From contig NC_064046.1 in the NCBI RefSeq assembly GCF_932526225.1, positions 12,239,719 through 12,303,718 of the forward strand: 64,000 bases of DNA, in the 5' to 3' direction. A model generated the notes under the pieces. It did not search any database. It was not told the origin of the DNA and saw only the letters and a list, made by a program, of their open reading frames with translations. This DNA is from Nematostella vectensis. Taxonomy: Eukaryota; Cnidaria; Anthozoa; Actiniaria; Edwardsiidae. Numbering within the stretch: position 1 is the stretch's first letter; each line of letters opens with the position of its first letter. Shown here one piece after another: positions 1 to 12,100 of this stretch. A program made the translations under genes and the position numbers.

Positions 1-690
1 TAGGCTTACCTCATGGTCGGTAAGTATGTAGGCTTACCTCATGGTCGGTAAGTATGTAGGCTTACCTCATGGTCGGTAAGTATGTAGGCTTACCTCATGG
101 TCGGTAAGTATGTAGGCTTACCTCATGGTCGGTAAGTATGTAGGCTTACCTCATGGTCGCTAAGTATGTAGGCTTACCTCATGGTCGGTAAGTATGGAGG
201 TTTACCTCATGGTCGGTAAGTATGTAGGCTTACCTCATGGTCGGTAAGTATGTAGGCTTACCTCATGGTCGGTAAGTATGTAGGCTTACCTTATGAACGG
301 TAAGTATGTAGGCTTACCTCATGGTCGGTAAGTATGCAGGTATACCTCATGGTTGGTAAGTATGTAGGCTTACCTCATGGTCGGTAAGTATGTAGGCTTA
401 CCTCATGGTCGGTAAGTATGTAGGCTTACCTTATGAACGCTAAGTATGTAGGCTTACCTCATGATCGGTAAGTATGCAGGTATACCTCATGGTTGGTAAG
501 TATGTAGGCTTACCTCATGGTCGGTAAGTATGTAGGCTTACCTCATGGTCGGTAAGTATGTAGGCTTACCTCATGGTCGGTAAGTATGTAGGCTTACCTC
601 ATGGTCGGTAAGTATACAGGCTTACCTCATGGTCGGTAAGTATGTAGGCTTACCTCATGGTCGGTCAGTATGTAGGCTTACCTCATGGTC
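1..690. repeat. 28-bp minisatellite containing the HYDIN exon 33 splice donor
   Basis: About 24 head-to-tail copies of a 28-bp unit (plus-strand core GGCTTACCTCATGGTCGG) with few substitutions. The array starts at the window edge, so its true length is unknown. Read on the minus strand, each copy contains CATGAG|gtaagcc, the same exon-intron junction used by HYDIN exon 33 at 682/681. Roughly 10 nt per unit derive from the exon and 18 from the intron. On the plus strand the unit also contains GGTAAGTATG, a second consensus donor. Confidence 0.95.
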
Positions 691-3600
691 GGGACTGCCT
701 GGAAGGTTGCGCACTCGGTCCAGCTCCACGTTGAAGCCCGTACCGTGAAGCGCCTTGCGGTCTGGCGCAAATGAGACGGGAAAGAAACCATTGTTGGTGA
801 CTCGGATGACGTGGGATCGCACGGTTCCGAAAACAACGTAACCAAAGTCCAGTAGGTAGCTGATCAGCTGTGCCCTAGAAATAGAGAAGGCAACATGTTA
901 CATTACACATCACACGTTGTGCAATATTCTATGTTATAATTTCAATATCAAGAAAATTGAGCCAAAAATTGTCGTTTTTGCCAAACGTGTTCACTTCCAT
1001 ATAAGGAAACTAAAATATTCCTTATTTGGAAAATCTGCATGATTCTTGTATTTTTTCAGGTGAGCGTACCCCAGGGGTTTCGTAAACTTTATGACTTGTA
1101 ACCAGAAGAGAAAAACAGTTACTGTGACCATCTTTAGTTAGTTGAGAAGGTCCCTGAATAGAAACCAGACCCCCAATGTTTCATATGTAAACATAATTTC
1201 TAAACATTTTATAAGCGCGTCGGGCAAACGTGTCTGATTGACGAAGGGGTATAACGCCATCAAACTATTCTGTCTCTGGACAAGAATTATTTGGCGCTAT
1301 TATCAAAAAGCCAGTAAACATTTCGAGAACTCGAAAAGTGTCCTACTGTTTCGCATACTAAAACGATGTGAATTGGGAATCAATATAGCATTTTGCTGAT
1401 TCTTTTTAATTTCCTTTATTGTTATGATGTTATCTTCAGTTGTTGTAGCTGTTGTTCTTGGAGGGTAGTGGCACAGTCGTTACAACAACAATTTCTCGAG
1501 TGCTTTACTGCGTAACATGCCCTGACGCTTGTCCGTCCACCCACTCAGTATGCATCCTTACGTCTCTCTCACCTTGGTTTCTGTTTCTTGGCAGGCTTGG
1601 TAGTACTCGCGGTTTGAATGTGGGACTGTGTGCGCGTAACACTCTGCAGCTCTAACGCATACTGTTTGACAAGCAACCGCTCGATTTCCATCTGCAGGCT
1701 CAGGTCTCCTACCGCCTGATACACAAAATTATATCAATAAAATTAATAAAAAAGTGGACATTTTATATCCATATTTCATATCTCGTATTTTAGTTCTATG
1801 GTCATTTAAATGTTTCACACAACCTTACTAGCCAGGGCGTCAGAGTTGTAGAGGGGACGGTGATGTCTGACCCCTCCCCAAAAATAAAAAGCATACAATC
1901 GAGGTTTTACTCTCCCCGACCCTATTGCACCTGAACATTTGTACGAAACTTTCAAGCCACAGCCATACAAGCCACACCAATTTCAGGACCTTTTTCATTC
2001 ACCGCATCATGTAAAAGCGTTACAGATGTGCATTAAGCCTCATATACAATCCGACCATCACGACATACCACACGACATACAACATAATCTTGTAATTACC
2101 ACATCCAGTCAGACCCCATCGAACCCGAAAACTTTACCACTCAAACATGCCTATTAAGAAAACATTTTCTTCTAATACTTCTCGAGCTTTGGCCATTCCT
2201 AAGCAATCCTCACGATCACTTACATGTGCTAGAGCACTGAAAGATGCTTCCTCAGGCAGCTGTGGCTTCTGCTTGTCATCCTTTGCTAGGATTTCCCGCG
2301 CCTCGGTGGCGAGCTCCTGGTAGCGCGGATCTGACTGGTCGGGTGGAAGGTCGAGCATAATGCGAGGGAACACGCCCTCGCCACACACAGTGATCTGATC
2401 AGGCTCGAAATGCGCCACTCGCACCTGCAAAGAACGAAGGGTTAAACTAAGAAAAGAAATTGAATAGAAGGGTTGAGTTCGTGAAACAATAACATAGCAC
2501 TGTCTTTATTGTGGGACTCATACTGAATATGAAATTCATAGCCAAAAACGGTCCACACATAAACAATCGTATAATATAATGCCCATACATATTGCTATGA
2601 CGACGATAGCGGCTGCGACGACGATGGCGTTGACAATGACAACAGCAACAACAGCAACAACAACAGCAACAGCAACAACAACAACAACAATAATTATAAT
2701 AAGTCACGACCCTCTTTGCCGTATATCCTTGGAGGAGTTTGATGCACTAAAATGAAGGTCTATTTCACACACCTGGAACATCTTCTCAAAGGTCTGCGGG
2801 ACACCTGGGAGGTACCGGACAAGCAGGGTCTGTTTGCTGAAAGCAGGAATATGCCCTTGAGCGGGTGTGACGTTCGGTGAGCCCGGAAGTGGCCTGGCAT
2901 CCGAATCGACGTTCAGAAGAACAAAATCTAGTCCCACTTTGCCAGTGTTGTGAAGAACGATCTCTGCCACGGCGATCTGGTCGTACAGCTAAGAAAGCCC
3001 AAAAAAATACAGTAACATTCAACTCCAACCTAAAAAGTTATATTCTAATACTCTTTTAATGCACACTGTACCGGATAGCCAACAGGTTAACTCTAGAGGT
3101 AATGATTTGGTCTCCGTATTAGCGAGGGTCAGTAACAGAAGCGGTAGTTTGAGTAATGGAAAATTCCTGTAAGTGTCCGTAATAGCGAGTGCCGGTACAA
3201 GCGGGTTGTCCTTAGGATTTCAACAAGTGCTGACTTTTTAACCTGCCGACGAATTTTACCAATGGTAGGAACTAAGGGGCCAGCCTTGTGAACAAAAGGT
3301 GAGAGTTGACTCAAATTTAACCAGAAATGCATTTTCAGAGAAGTACTGATAAGGTTTTGTTTCTTCATAAGCAGCAGAAAACTCTAAGACAACTACTGCC
3401 CCGTGCCTAGTTTTGCCACCCCTCGCCTCACCTGTTTTCCATAATCCACCGTCTTTCTGTCAAAGAAGTACTGGACCAGAGAGGCCTGTCCGCTGAGCTT
3501 GATGTTGTAGTCCGGACCACCGTACACAGAGCAGCGTGCCACCGCATACGAACTGATGTTGGCGTGTCCGTAGAATGTGAACTGGATTTTCTGGGACTCC

Positions 3601-6114
3601 ATTGAATGAAGAGTGCTATACAGGGGTAAGATGTCGAATACCTGGGGCAAATAAATGATAGGCATTTCTTCATTATTATCTCTACCTTTTTCAAGTTACT
3701 TAACGTCACCCACATTACGCCAATTCATTTTTTTACTGCCCTGGGAGCTCATCTGTTTGTAGAGGTCACGAAGAGGGCAGAAATTCACAGCTCAATTGCT
3801 AGAATCATTTCCTTATTTTTTTTCTTTTCATATTTTAGTAAAGGATCTTTGCCTCCCTGAGAGATAAACGATAATGCATTTATTTGGAAAAAGGGTAAGC
3901 GGGACCACATCAATTTTTCAGCTGGTATCATTTCTTGTCAGTGTAGTAGTAGCACTTCGTAATAGTTAGTCTCATCCATAAAAAAAAACATTTCAACGTT
4001 CCCCCTTGATAGGGACACGCACCTCCTCGATTCCTATGGTCATGGGGTGGAACTCATGGTGCCCCCATGGTCCTGGCGGGTGCTGCACGGCTACTGTGCG
4101 CTCGGCCGAAGGTGGCATAGATCCCTCAGATGAAGGTGCTGGGCTACCTCCAGCCGAATCTCGGTCCTCCTCCGCCGCCTCCTCCTCGACGGCCTGATCT
4201 TGGACGTCATCTTCTACGTCACCACCAATTCCTGGGGAGCAATTATGACGTTAGAATGATGCGTATCACCATATTCACTTTATACTTGCCCACTTCCTAA
4301 AATATCCTCATCCTAGAGGCTTGCCCCCCTCTTCTTATCTTGATAAAATAACGTATTTTTCCCCTGTTGGAGTATGGCCAAGTCTTTTTGCATATCATAC
4401 CTATCCCTGCCCATCCCCATCCCCTCGGTAAATTCTAGCTTCCCACTTGTGACTTATGTGTTTATGCTATGTACACAGAAGTTTTGTCTACCCTTATCCT
4501 TGCCTTCTCGCCCATTAGCTACACTCTCCCTGAAATGTATTTATATGCATAGCCACAGAATCCCCTCATTTCTCATTCCTCATTTTGCCCATGGGGCATC
4601 AATCCAAATCATTTTCACGTACAGTGCCCATGAAAACGCGCAATTCTCTCAGCGGTCCGGAATGCTACGACTACTACTCCGATACTGGATTACAAGTGCG
4701 CGCGCACAATGGTAACTACACGCCCTGAATCTTTTTGTTATAAGCACCTTCGTCCTCATCTTTGTTCTCGAAGCCCACCGTGCTGTCTATGAAGCACCAC
4801 TGGTACTTGACGTCCATCGGGCTGTGATTGGTGACAGTCACGATCTTGGTGACTTCGGTGTCATTCAGAATGCACCCGAAATCCACCTAACATTCGATAA
4901 TATAGCAACAAATGTAAATGTGTACTAGCTTGACTGTTAGTGTGGCTAGGAAAATGCAGCATTCTTAAATACGGGCCACGTAAAATTATCAGTAGAGGTC
5001 AAAGAGTTACAGGAGTAACATGAATCGTGATCGTATAACGGGAATCGTGATCGAGTAGTCATTGGAATCGTGATCGAATAACGGGAATCGTGATCGAGTG
5101 GTTATTGGAAAAGTGATCGTTTAACGGGAATCGTGATCGGGTGGTTATTGGAATCGTGATCGTATAACGGGAATCGTGATCGAGTGGTTATTGGAATCGT
5201 GATCGTATAACGGGAATCGTGATCTAGTGGTTATTGTAATCGTGATCGTATCACGGCAATCGTGAAAGGCTGGTTATTGTAATCGTGATCGTATAACGGG
5301 AATCGTGATCGAGTGGTTATTGGAATCATGATTGTATAACGGGAGTCGTGATTGAGTGGTTTTTGGAATCGTGATCGCATAACGGGAATCGTGATCGGGT
5401 TTTTATTGGAATCGTGATCGTATAACGGGAATCGTTATCGAGTGGTTATTGGAAAAGTGATCGTAAGTTTACAGGAATTTCAAAAAGATTCTTACCTCCT
5501 TCATTTCAAACGTCAGATTGGGGAAGAACACCTCCCCTATAAGCTTCACAAAATCCTGAACAAAATAACAATCAAATACGTTATTAACTCTCGTGTGCCC
5601 GTATCGCATGTTCTTTGCAGAACAGCAGGCAATAGAAAAGAAGTTCTCGCGGAATGCGCCACCATTGCAGCTCGGTTAAAGCCGGATTGTCACCAGTTTA
5701 CTTCCGGTCGATCCGACAATCTCCGATGGTTTTTAACGGAAAACGCGAAAAATATTTCAAAATATTGAAAGCAGTGTGTCTATTGGAAGTTTCTTCGAGG
5801 ATGTGATTGATAATTTAGAGCGGATGGCCTGTTAAATATCTCGGATTCTAATAGATTATTTTGTCTTTTAACGGTTGAGGTTTCCGTCGGACCTCCGGAA
5901 GTAAACTGGTGACAATGCGGCTTTAAGTATAAAAAATATAGTCACCGGGAATTATGCGTCGTCTAAAAGGTGTTTCCCTTCTTACCATTTGCGGGTGTTC
6001 CATAAATGCGAGCTCCAAAAAGCCTTCAGCGACACGAGTCTCACTATCTTCCTTGTAGGAGGGATCAAACTGGATCAGGACGGGAACACTCTCGTCCACT
6101 TCTAGAGACAGCGT
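682..6114 (-). CDS. hydin: HYDIN exons 25-33
   Basis: Exons: 25 5986-6114; 26 5496-5555; 27 4748-4886; 28 4023-4231; 29 3432-3641; 30 2773-2988; 31 2179-2424; 32 1573-1715; 33 682-874. Exon 25 has VPVLIQFDPSYKEDSETR and exon 27 DFGCILNDTEVTKIVTVTNH. Exon 28 is a low-complexity acidic/Pro/Ser linker ending MTIGIEE. Exon 29 has FDILPLYSTLHS and TFYGHANI; exon 30 HNTGKVGLDFVLLNV; exon 31 VCGEGVFPRIMLDLPP; exon 32 a predicted helix, LQMEIERLLVKQYALELQ; exon 33 LLDFGYVVFGTVRSHVIRVT. The exon 31 donor (GAA|gtatta) is chosen over a stronger gtaaag site because only it joins exon 32 in frame. Exon 33 ends CATGAG|gtaagc, and that junction is the seed of the tandem array at the left edge. Confidence 0.93.
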
Positions 6115-9100
6115 CTAGAAGCGGGTAGGAAAGATGTCAGTATGGGGATAAATGATCATTTTTCGTGTCAAGGAAAGGAGTATGGAACGACAATCAACTG
6201 CTAGAGACAGCGTCTAGAAGAGGGTAGGAAAGATGTCAGTGTGGGGATAAATGATCATTCACTGCGTTTAGCAATAAGATATGGACCGATGTCAGTCAGG
6301 GGATAAATAATTATTCACTGCTATTAACAACGTATAAAAGAGGGTAGTGAAATAGATTATGCCTGCTTGTAAGAATATAGAAAACGATAAAGAGGCAAAA
6401 CTGATTAAAGCAACATTGTCACCAGTTTACTTCCGGTCGATAACATAATAATCTCCGATGATTTTTAAGGAAAAATATTTCAAAATTGTAAAAGAAGTGT
6501 GTCTATTGGAAGTTTCTTCGAGGATGTGATTGATAATTTAGAGTAGATGGCCTGTTTAATATCGCGGATTCTAATAGGTTCTTTTGTCTCTTGCCCGGTG
6601 AGGTTTCCGTCGGACCTCCGGAAGTAAACTAGTGACAATGCGGCTTTAACCTAACTGCTAACGACATAGGCTGCTGAGTTGACTCCAGTACGAAACGCTC
6701 ACATAAAAATGCAAGAAGGCTACAGTAGAGGGGAGGGGAGGGGGGTACTGACCGCCTCAGACGCTTGTCTGTTGAGTGGGGCCCAGCGTGCGTCGTCCAC
6801 CAGTAGCTGGAAGGGGTGCATTGTCTTCAGCCGTACGTTAAGTGGTAGAGACGAGACATTATGCATCATCACTTGCTTTGTCTCCAGCTCGAGGTCACTC
6901 TCGGGATACTGGGGAGAAACGTAAGCTTTTCTTGAGTACTGAGAACGATATGGGTTTCCATGTAGTAACCCATAATAACAGTTTTCAAACATACGCCGCT
7001 ACCACATTTATGAACGAAAAAAAACCGTGCGGGACAGTAGACAAATCCTTAGGGAGAGCCCACTAAAGTGCATACCTTCATAACACAGAAGTTGACTTCC
7101 CTCTGTGAGAACTCGAGCAGCGGACTGATGAAGTCAGCGGTCACATCCACCTTCATGATCTTCTCCTTGCCCGTACTGTTACCGATGATTGTGTGACAGA
7201 TCATGCGCTCTTTGACCTTCTGGGGCCTGTAACGCAACGGAAGGCAGAACACGTTTGACGAGTTATAAAGAACCAGAGATCATTTCTCACTAATACTGTA
7301 GTGCGTGACTTACTGACTTTGAGGGATACTGTGTGACAGAGTGATGTTGCGTTACATACAGTATATTACAATATGAGGGATATTTGTCACATATATTGCA
7401 TTATTAGTATTGCCTGACAAAGCAGGTTACAAAAGACTTAATGATCTGATTTTTTTCTTAAGGGTTACAGATGTTACAGATAGTGTGTTACCTATTGTAT
7501 TCGGAGGGTATCGCGTGACAAGTAGTGTGTGACCTATTGTATTCGAGGGATGTTGCGTGACATATAGTGCGTTACTCGAGACTTACTTGTTGGAGTATCC
7601 CTTTAGGGTAACTTCCTGGCTCTCTCCCGGATGTAGTACCATGCGGTCTGGGGTAAGCGAGAAAACGGGCTTGGGCGGGTCCACTGGAGGGGCTACTCCC
7701 TAAAACACAGTATACTCGTTAGAGATGAAGGATACGAGGGGGAGGGGGGAGGGAGAGGGAGAGGGAGAGGGAGAGGGAGAGGGAGAGGGAGAGGGAGAGG
7801 GAGAGGGAGAGGGAGAGGGGAGAGGGAGAGGGAGAGGGAGAGGGAGAGGGAGAGGGAGAGGGAGAGGGAGAGGGAGAGGGAGAGGGAGAGGGAGAGGGAG
7901 AGGGAGGGAGAGGGAGAGGGAGAGGGAGAGGGAGAGGGAGAGGGAGAGGGAGAGGGAGAGGGAGAGGGAGAGGGAGAGGAGAGGGAGAGGGAGAGGGAGA
8001 GGGAGAGGGAGAGGGAGAGGGAGAGGGGGAGAGGGAGAGGGAGAGGGAGAGGGAGAGGGAGAGGGAGAGGGAGAGGAGAGGGAGATTCGTCGCATTAAAT
8101 TCGTTTGTTTCATGTTAAACTACCCCATTTATTTCTTTTCCAATGACCCCCCCCCCCCCCCCCCCCCCCATGGTATAGGATAACCCCAAGCTTCAGGAGA
8201 TAAACCAAGGCCTCGATTCTTCTCTACTGACCTGATGTTTCATGTTAAACTACCCCATTTATTTCTTTTTCAATGACCCCCCCCCCCCCCCCCATGGTAT
8301 AGGATAACCCCAAGCTTCAGGAGATAAACCAAGGCCTCGATTCTTCTCTACTGACCTGGTATCTCATATCATCAGGATTGTAGTCTGATCTCTTCTTGGC
8401 CTTGTACGGATGGAAGCCCTCTGTGGTCCAGTAGATCTGCTGAGGGCGACGCCCGTTGTTGGTCAACACAAACTGCCTGGTGCATGGCTGACAGCTGAAT
8501 TGAGGACCCAGGTTCACTGCAGGCGCCAAGGGCGGGTCGCTTACTATGGTGGTGCCGGAACCATAGGCTGTTAGACTCACAGTCTGGATCTGGCTGTCAT
8601 TGACATTGATTGAAAGCTTGTCCTGGAACCTTAAATAGAATAAAGATATCAAATACTACCCGACAGGATAGCCCTGGTAGCTGACAGTACCACCAATGTG
8701 TGCTTTAGCTGTTAGTGAAATTTTTGCCATAACGATCACTTGAAGATTCTCAATCTCGCATTGCGACTCGTTTTTCCTCCTAACCCCGATCCCATTTCAA
8801 CACACCTTTCTGTGACAAGACAGTGTGAGACAAGACAATGTATCATCCCCAGTAGTGATTACTGTCTTTACCCCCCCCCCCCTTCCCTACCCTTGCCAAC
8901 ACCACCACTATCCCCTCTCGCATCTCGCTCTTCCTGTGTGATAATCACCTGACAGTATCGTCCACGTTCGCTGTAACTGTGAGTTGAAGCACTTCTTCTG
9001 GTTCAATTACACCTTGCTCGGGAACCACGGAGAACAATGAATTGGGACGGACCTGTAAGTACGACAACATATTTTCAGTAAACAGAAATGTGCCAAGGCA

Positions 9101-12100
9101 AACGTACAATACAGACTGAATGTGTTTTAACATTCCTCGCGCGGATTCGGCGTGGATTATGAGTGGATTTTGCGTGGATTCTGAGTCCACTCAGTTTGTC
9201 CACGCACCTCTTTGGGATCCACGCACTAAAATCCACGCAGTAGTTTTGCTCATTAAAAGATTGAATATACCTTTTGCCGGATCATGAAGAATTCAAAACA
9301 ATACACAGTATTACGTTCCTATGACGAAGTGTTTTCGAAGTTCACGTTGAGAACTTCAAATTTTACGCGGTTTCATTGACTGGTATTAAATACTTTGAAG
9401 ATACATAAAATTCCGCTCAAATGTTTTCGTTAGTCTCTATAGACATCGCCGATGGAGACTGATGCTTTAGCAAGGACTTCTAGCGAAGAATTAGTGGAGA
9501 AGATGACGATTTAGATCGAGGAGAATTAAACATACGACGGTGGCACTATACTTCTACAGTATGGCCTGTTTTGAGAAACAAACAACACCCCCTTCCTTTA
9601 GCACGGCAATCTGGTTGAAGAAGGGCCTCCTATTAGATAGAGTGGGGCGTTACTTACCATGCAACAAGAGAACTGTGCTGGGATGAGTGACTCGTTGGAC
9701 AGCCTTACAGTCTTGGTGACAGGGCTGAGCACAGAGATGGTACCATAGTCGATATGGGTGGGTGTAACGTGGACCACGGGGCCCTCGCCAACACAATGCA
9801 CCATCACCGCCTGAGGTAAGAAAAGAAAATGAAGATTAATTTAATAAAATTTGTTTGGATGAGACACTACTTGAGTCAAAACTAACTCGGCCAATTCTTG
9901 GCGCATACACTCAATGGATTGCAAAACCTTACAAAACCTCTTTTAAATGTTTTATAGGACGGAATAACACGCTTCCAAAATGTTTGCTTCCTACGCTCTT
10001 CCAATCAATGTTAAAACATTCTGCATTCATAATATTTTCTCTATGTATACTGCTTGTTACATGGTCCAGGGAGACATTCGTTAAAGACTTCACTCTGCAC
10101 TGAACACCAGAGTATTGGAAGAAATATGGAGAATACATACAATTTTCTCATTGACGCCTAGACATGTTTGTGCCTGGTGTATAACTTTGTGCCTGGTGTA
10201 TGGCTTAAATCCTTTTGACTTTATTGTCCTCACCAATGGCTGATCCCCGCTGCCGAAGATCATAAAGAAGGCTGTTGTACCGATCTCCTCCAGACATTCT
10301 GCTGTGATCTGAAGCGCAACATCCTTGGTCGAGTGAGGCTGGATCACACCCTGTAGAAGTATATCAGCGTGTTAGGGCCTGTTATCTTTCCAGGTTAGAG
10401 GCCTGGGTAAAAATTATTCAAATAAGTTTTCTTGTCACGCTTCTACTGAAAATCTAAGCCTTTAACCCCCCCCCCCCCCCTTTTTCACCTAGCACTCCCA
10501 CGTCTAGATATGAATGAATGACTTGAAAGACAACATAAAACTCGCCAACTCTAAATATTCCAAGTATAAAAAGGTTTCGCTATGAGGGTAACATTACAGA
10601 ACCAAAAAAGAGAATACTGAAAAAAAAAAAACGCCATGCACGATTTTACAGACCTTAGGCTCGGGGCTTGAATAGAGGATTGGTGTGCCGTCGTCAACAA
10701 CCTACAAAAATACAGTTTTAATAAGGATTCTGTTACAGGTGTTTGTGCAAGGAGAGGATACATAGAGGGATATCCAAAAAGAGAAATGGAAGAGTTAGAA
10801 AATCACTTAGACAAACAGAACTTTATCAGATTTATGACAAGAAATATAATAGATTTCCAATCTGACGGCTGATTAGTTTGCTTTTTTTTTTTTTTTTTTT
10901 TTTTGCTGAATCCAAGGGATCACAACAGTTTGCAGCTCACCTGCGAGAGAAGCTCGTATTTGGCCGGGAGATCTGTATCATTCATTAATTGCACCGGCAG
11001 CTCGTAGGGATGATGCAGGAAGCAACGTCCGTAGTCCAAGATGGGGGAGAGCAGTGTGATGGAAGGCACCACGCACCTGGAAGTAACCACTAGGGAATTA
11101 CTCAGAAAACGGAAAAAATGGGGCAAAAAAATGGCTCCTGAACTTTGTCAACCCAGCCTACTAAAAACCCGCCGTCTGCCAGCTCAACTAGCTGCCTTCT
11201 CTGGGGACTTGACCGTCTCCATCCAGACAGAAAATATATTATTTTTGTTTTGGTATTGACAAGGTAAATGAAACCTTCAGCAACCTAAACCTTCTGCAAA
11301 CTCATAATGAACTGCTCCTAAAAAATCATTTTGAGAACGCTGCAACCATCCTCTGAAACCTATAGGAAATGCATCCATGTGGCTGATTGCACTTATGTAA
11401 CCTCCAGTCAAACGATCATTTTGCGATACAGGCAATAACATTTTTTCAGTCTGATTTACACGTAACGATTTGTTGGGTTGATTTTGTGTAGACCTATTTG
11501 GTGTCGCTCAGTTGGTGACAAAAATCTTATGCAACTCAATAGATTTTTGGATCAGTTCACCGTCCTGGGCCATCGTGAAGGATTTTCAAAATCGTGAAGG
11601 ATTTCGGAATCCTTCACGATTTTCAAAATCCTTCACGATTTTTAAAATCCTTCACGATTTCGAAATCGTTCACGATTTTTAAAATCCTTCACGATTTCGA
11701 AATCGTTCACGATTTTTAAAATCCTTCACGATTTGGAAATCCTTCACGATTATGAAATCGTTCACGTTTTTGTATTAGTCCGGCTTCACGAATTTCGAAT
11801 TTGTGTGAAATTGTTATAGCGGATATAGCTTTCCCGTTCGCTTAGCCACCAGTGCACGGTGGAATGCGGCAAGTGCGCCCACTCGAATGGTTTCACAAGT
11901 CATTTAGATAGAAGGAAGTAGTTTGTTAAAATACTGCTCATGGGTAATACAATGTTTGAACTTAGTCTAATACACTGTAATATTTTTGTTCTCTTTTGTT
12001 CTGGCTTGACTATTACACATTAACAATTACATTTTGTTGCACGGGATTTTGAAAACCACTCTATCACCTTTGTTAGCTTGAACATGTATTTTTCATTCAG

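Noticed and set aside
1-690. CRISPR-like regular array
   Set aside because: Units are contiguous with no unique spacers, and the genome is eukaryotic; it is a minisatellite. The same applies to 36896-37891 and 42828-43893.
7700-8183. Pro/Ser/Leu and Gly/Glu/Arg frames of 137 and 152 codons
   Set aside because: Artefacts of the (GGGAGA)n tract.
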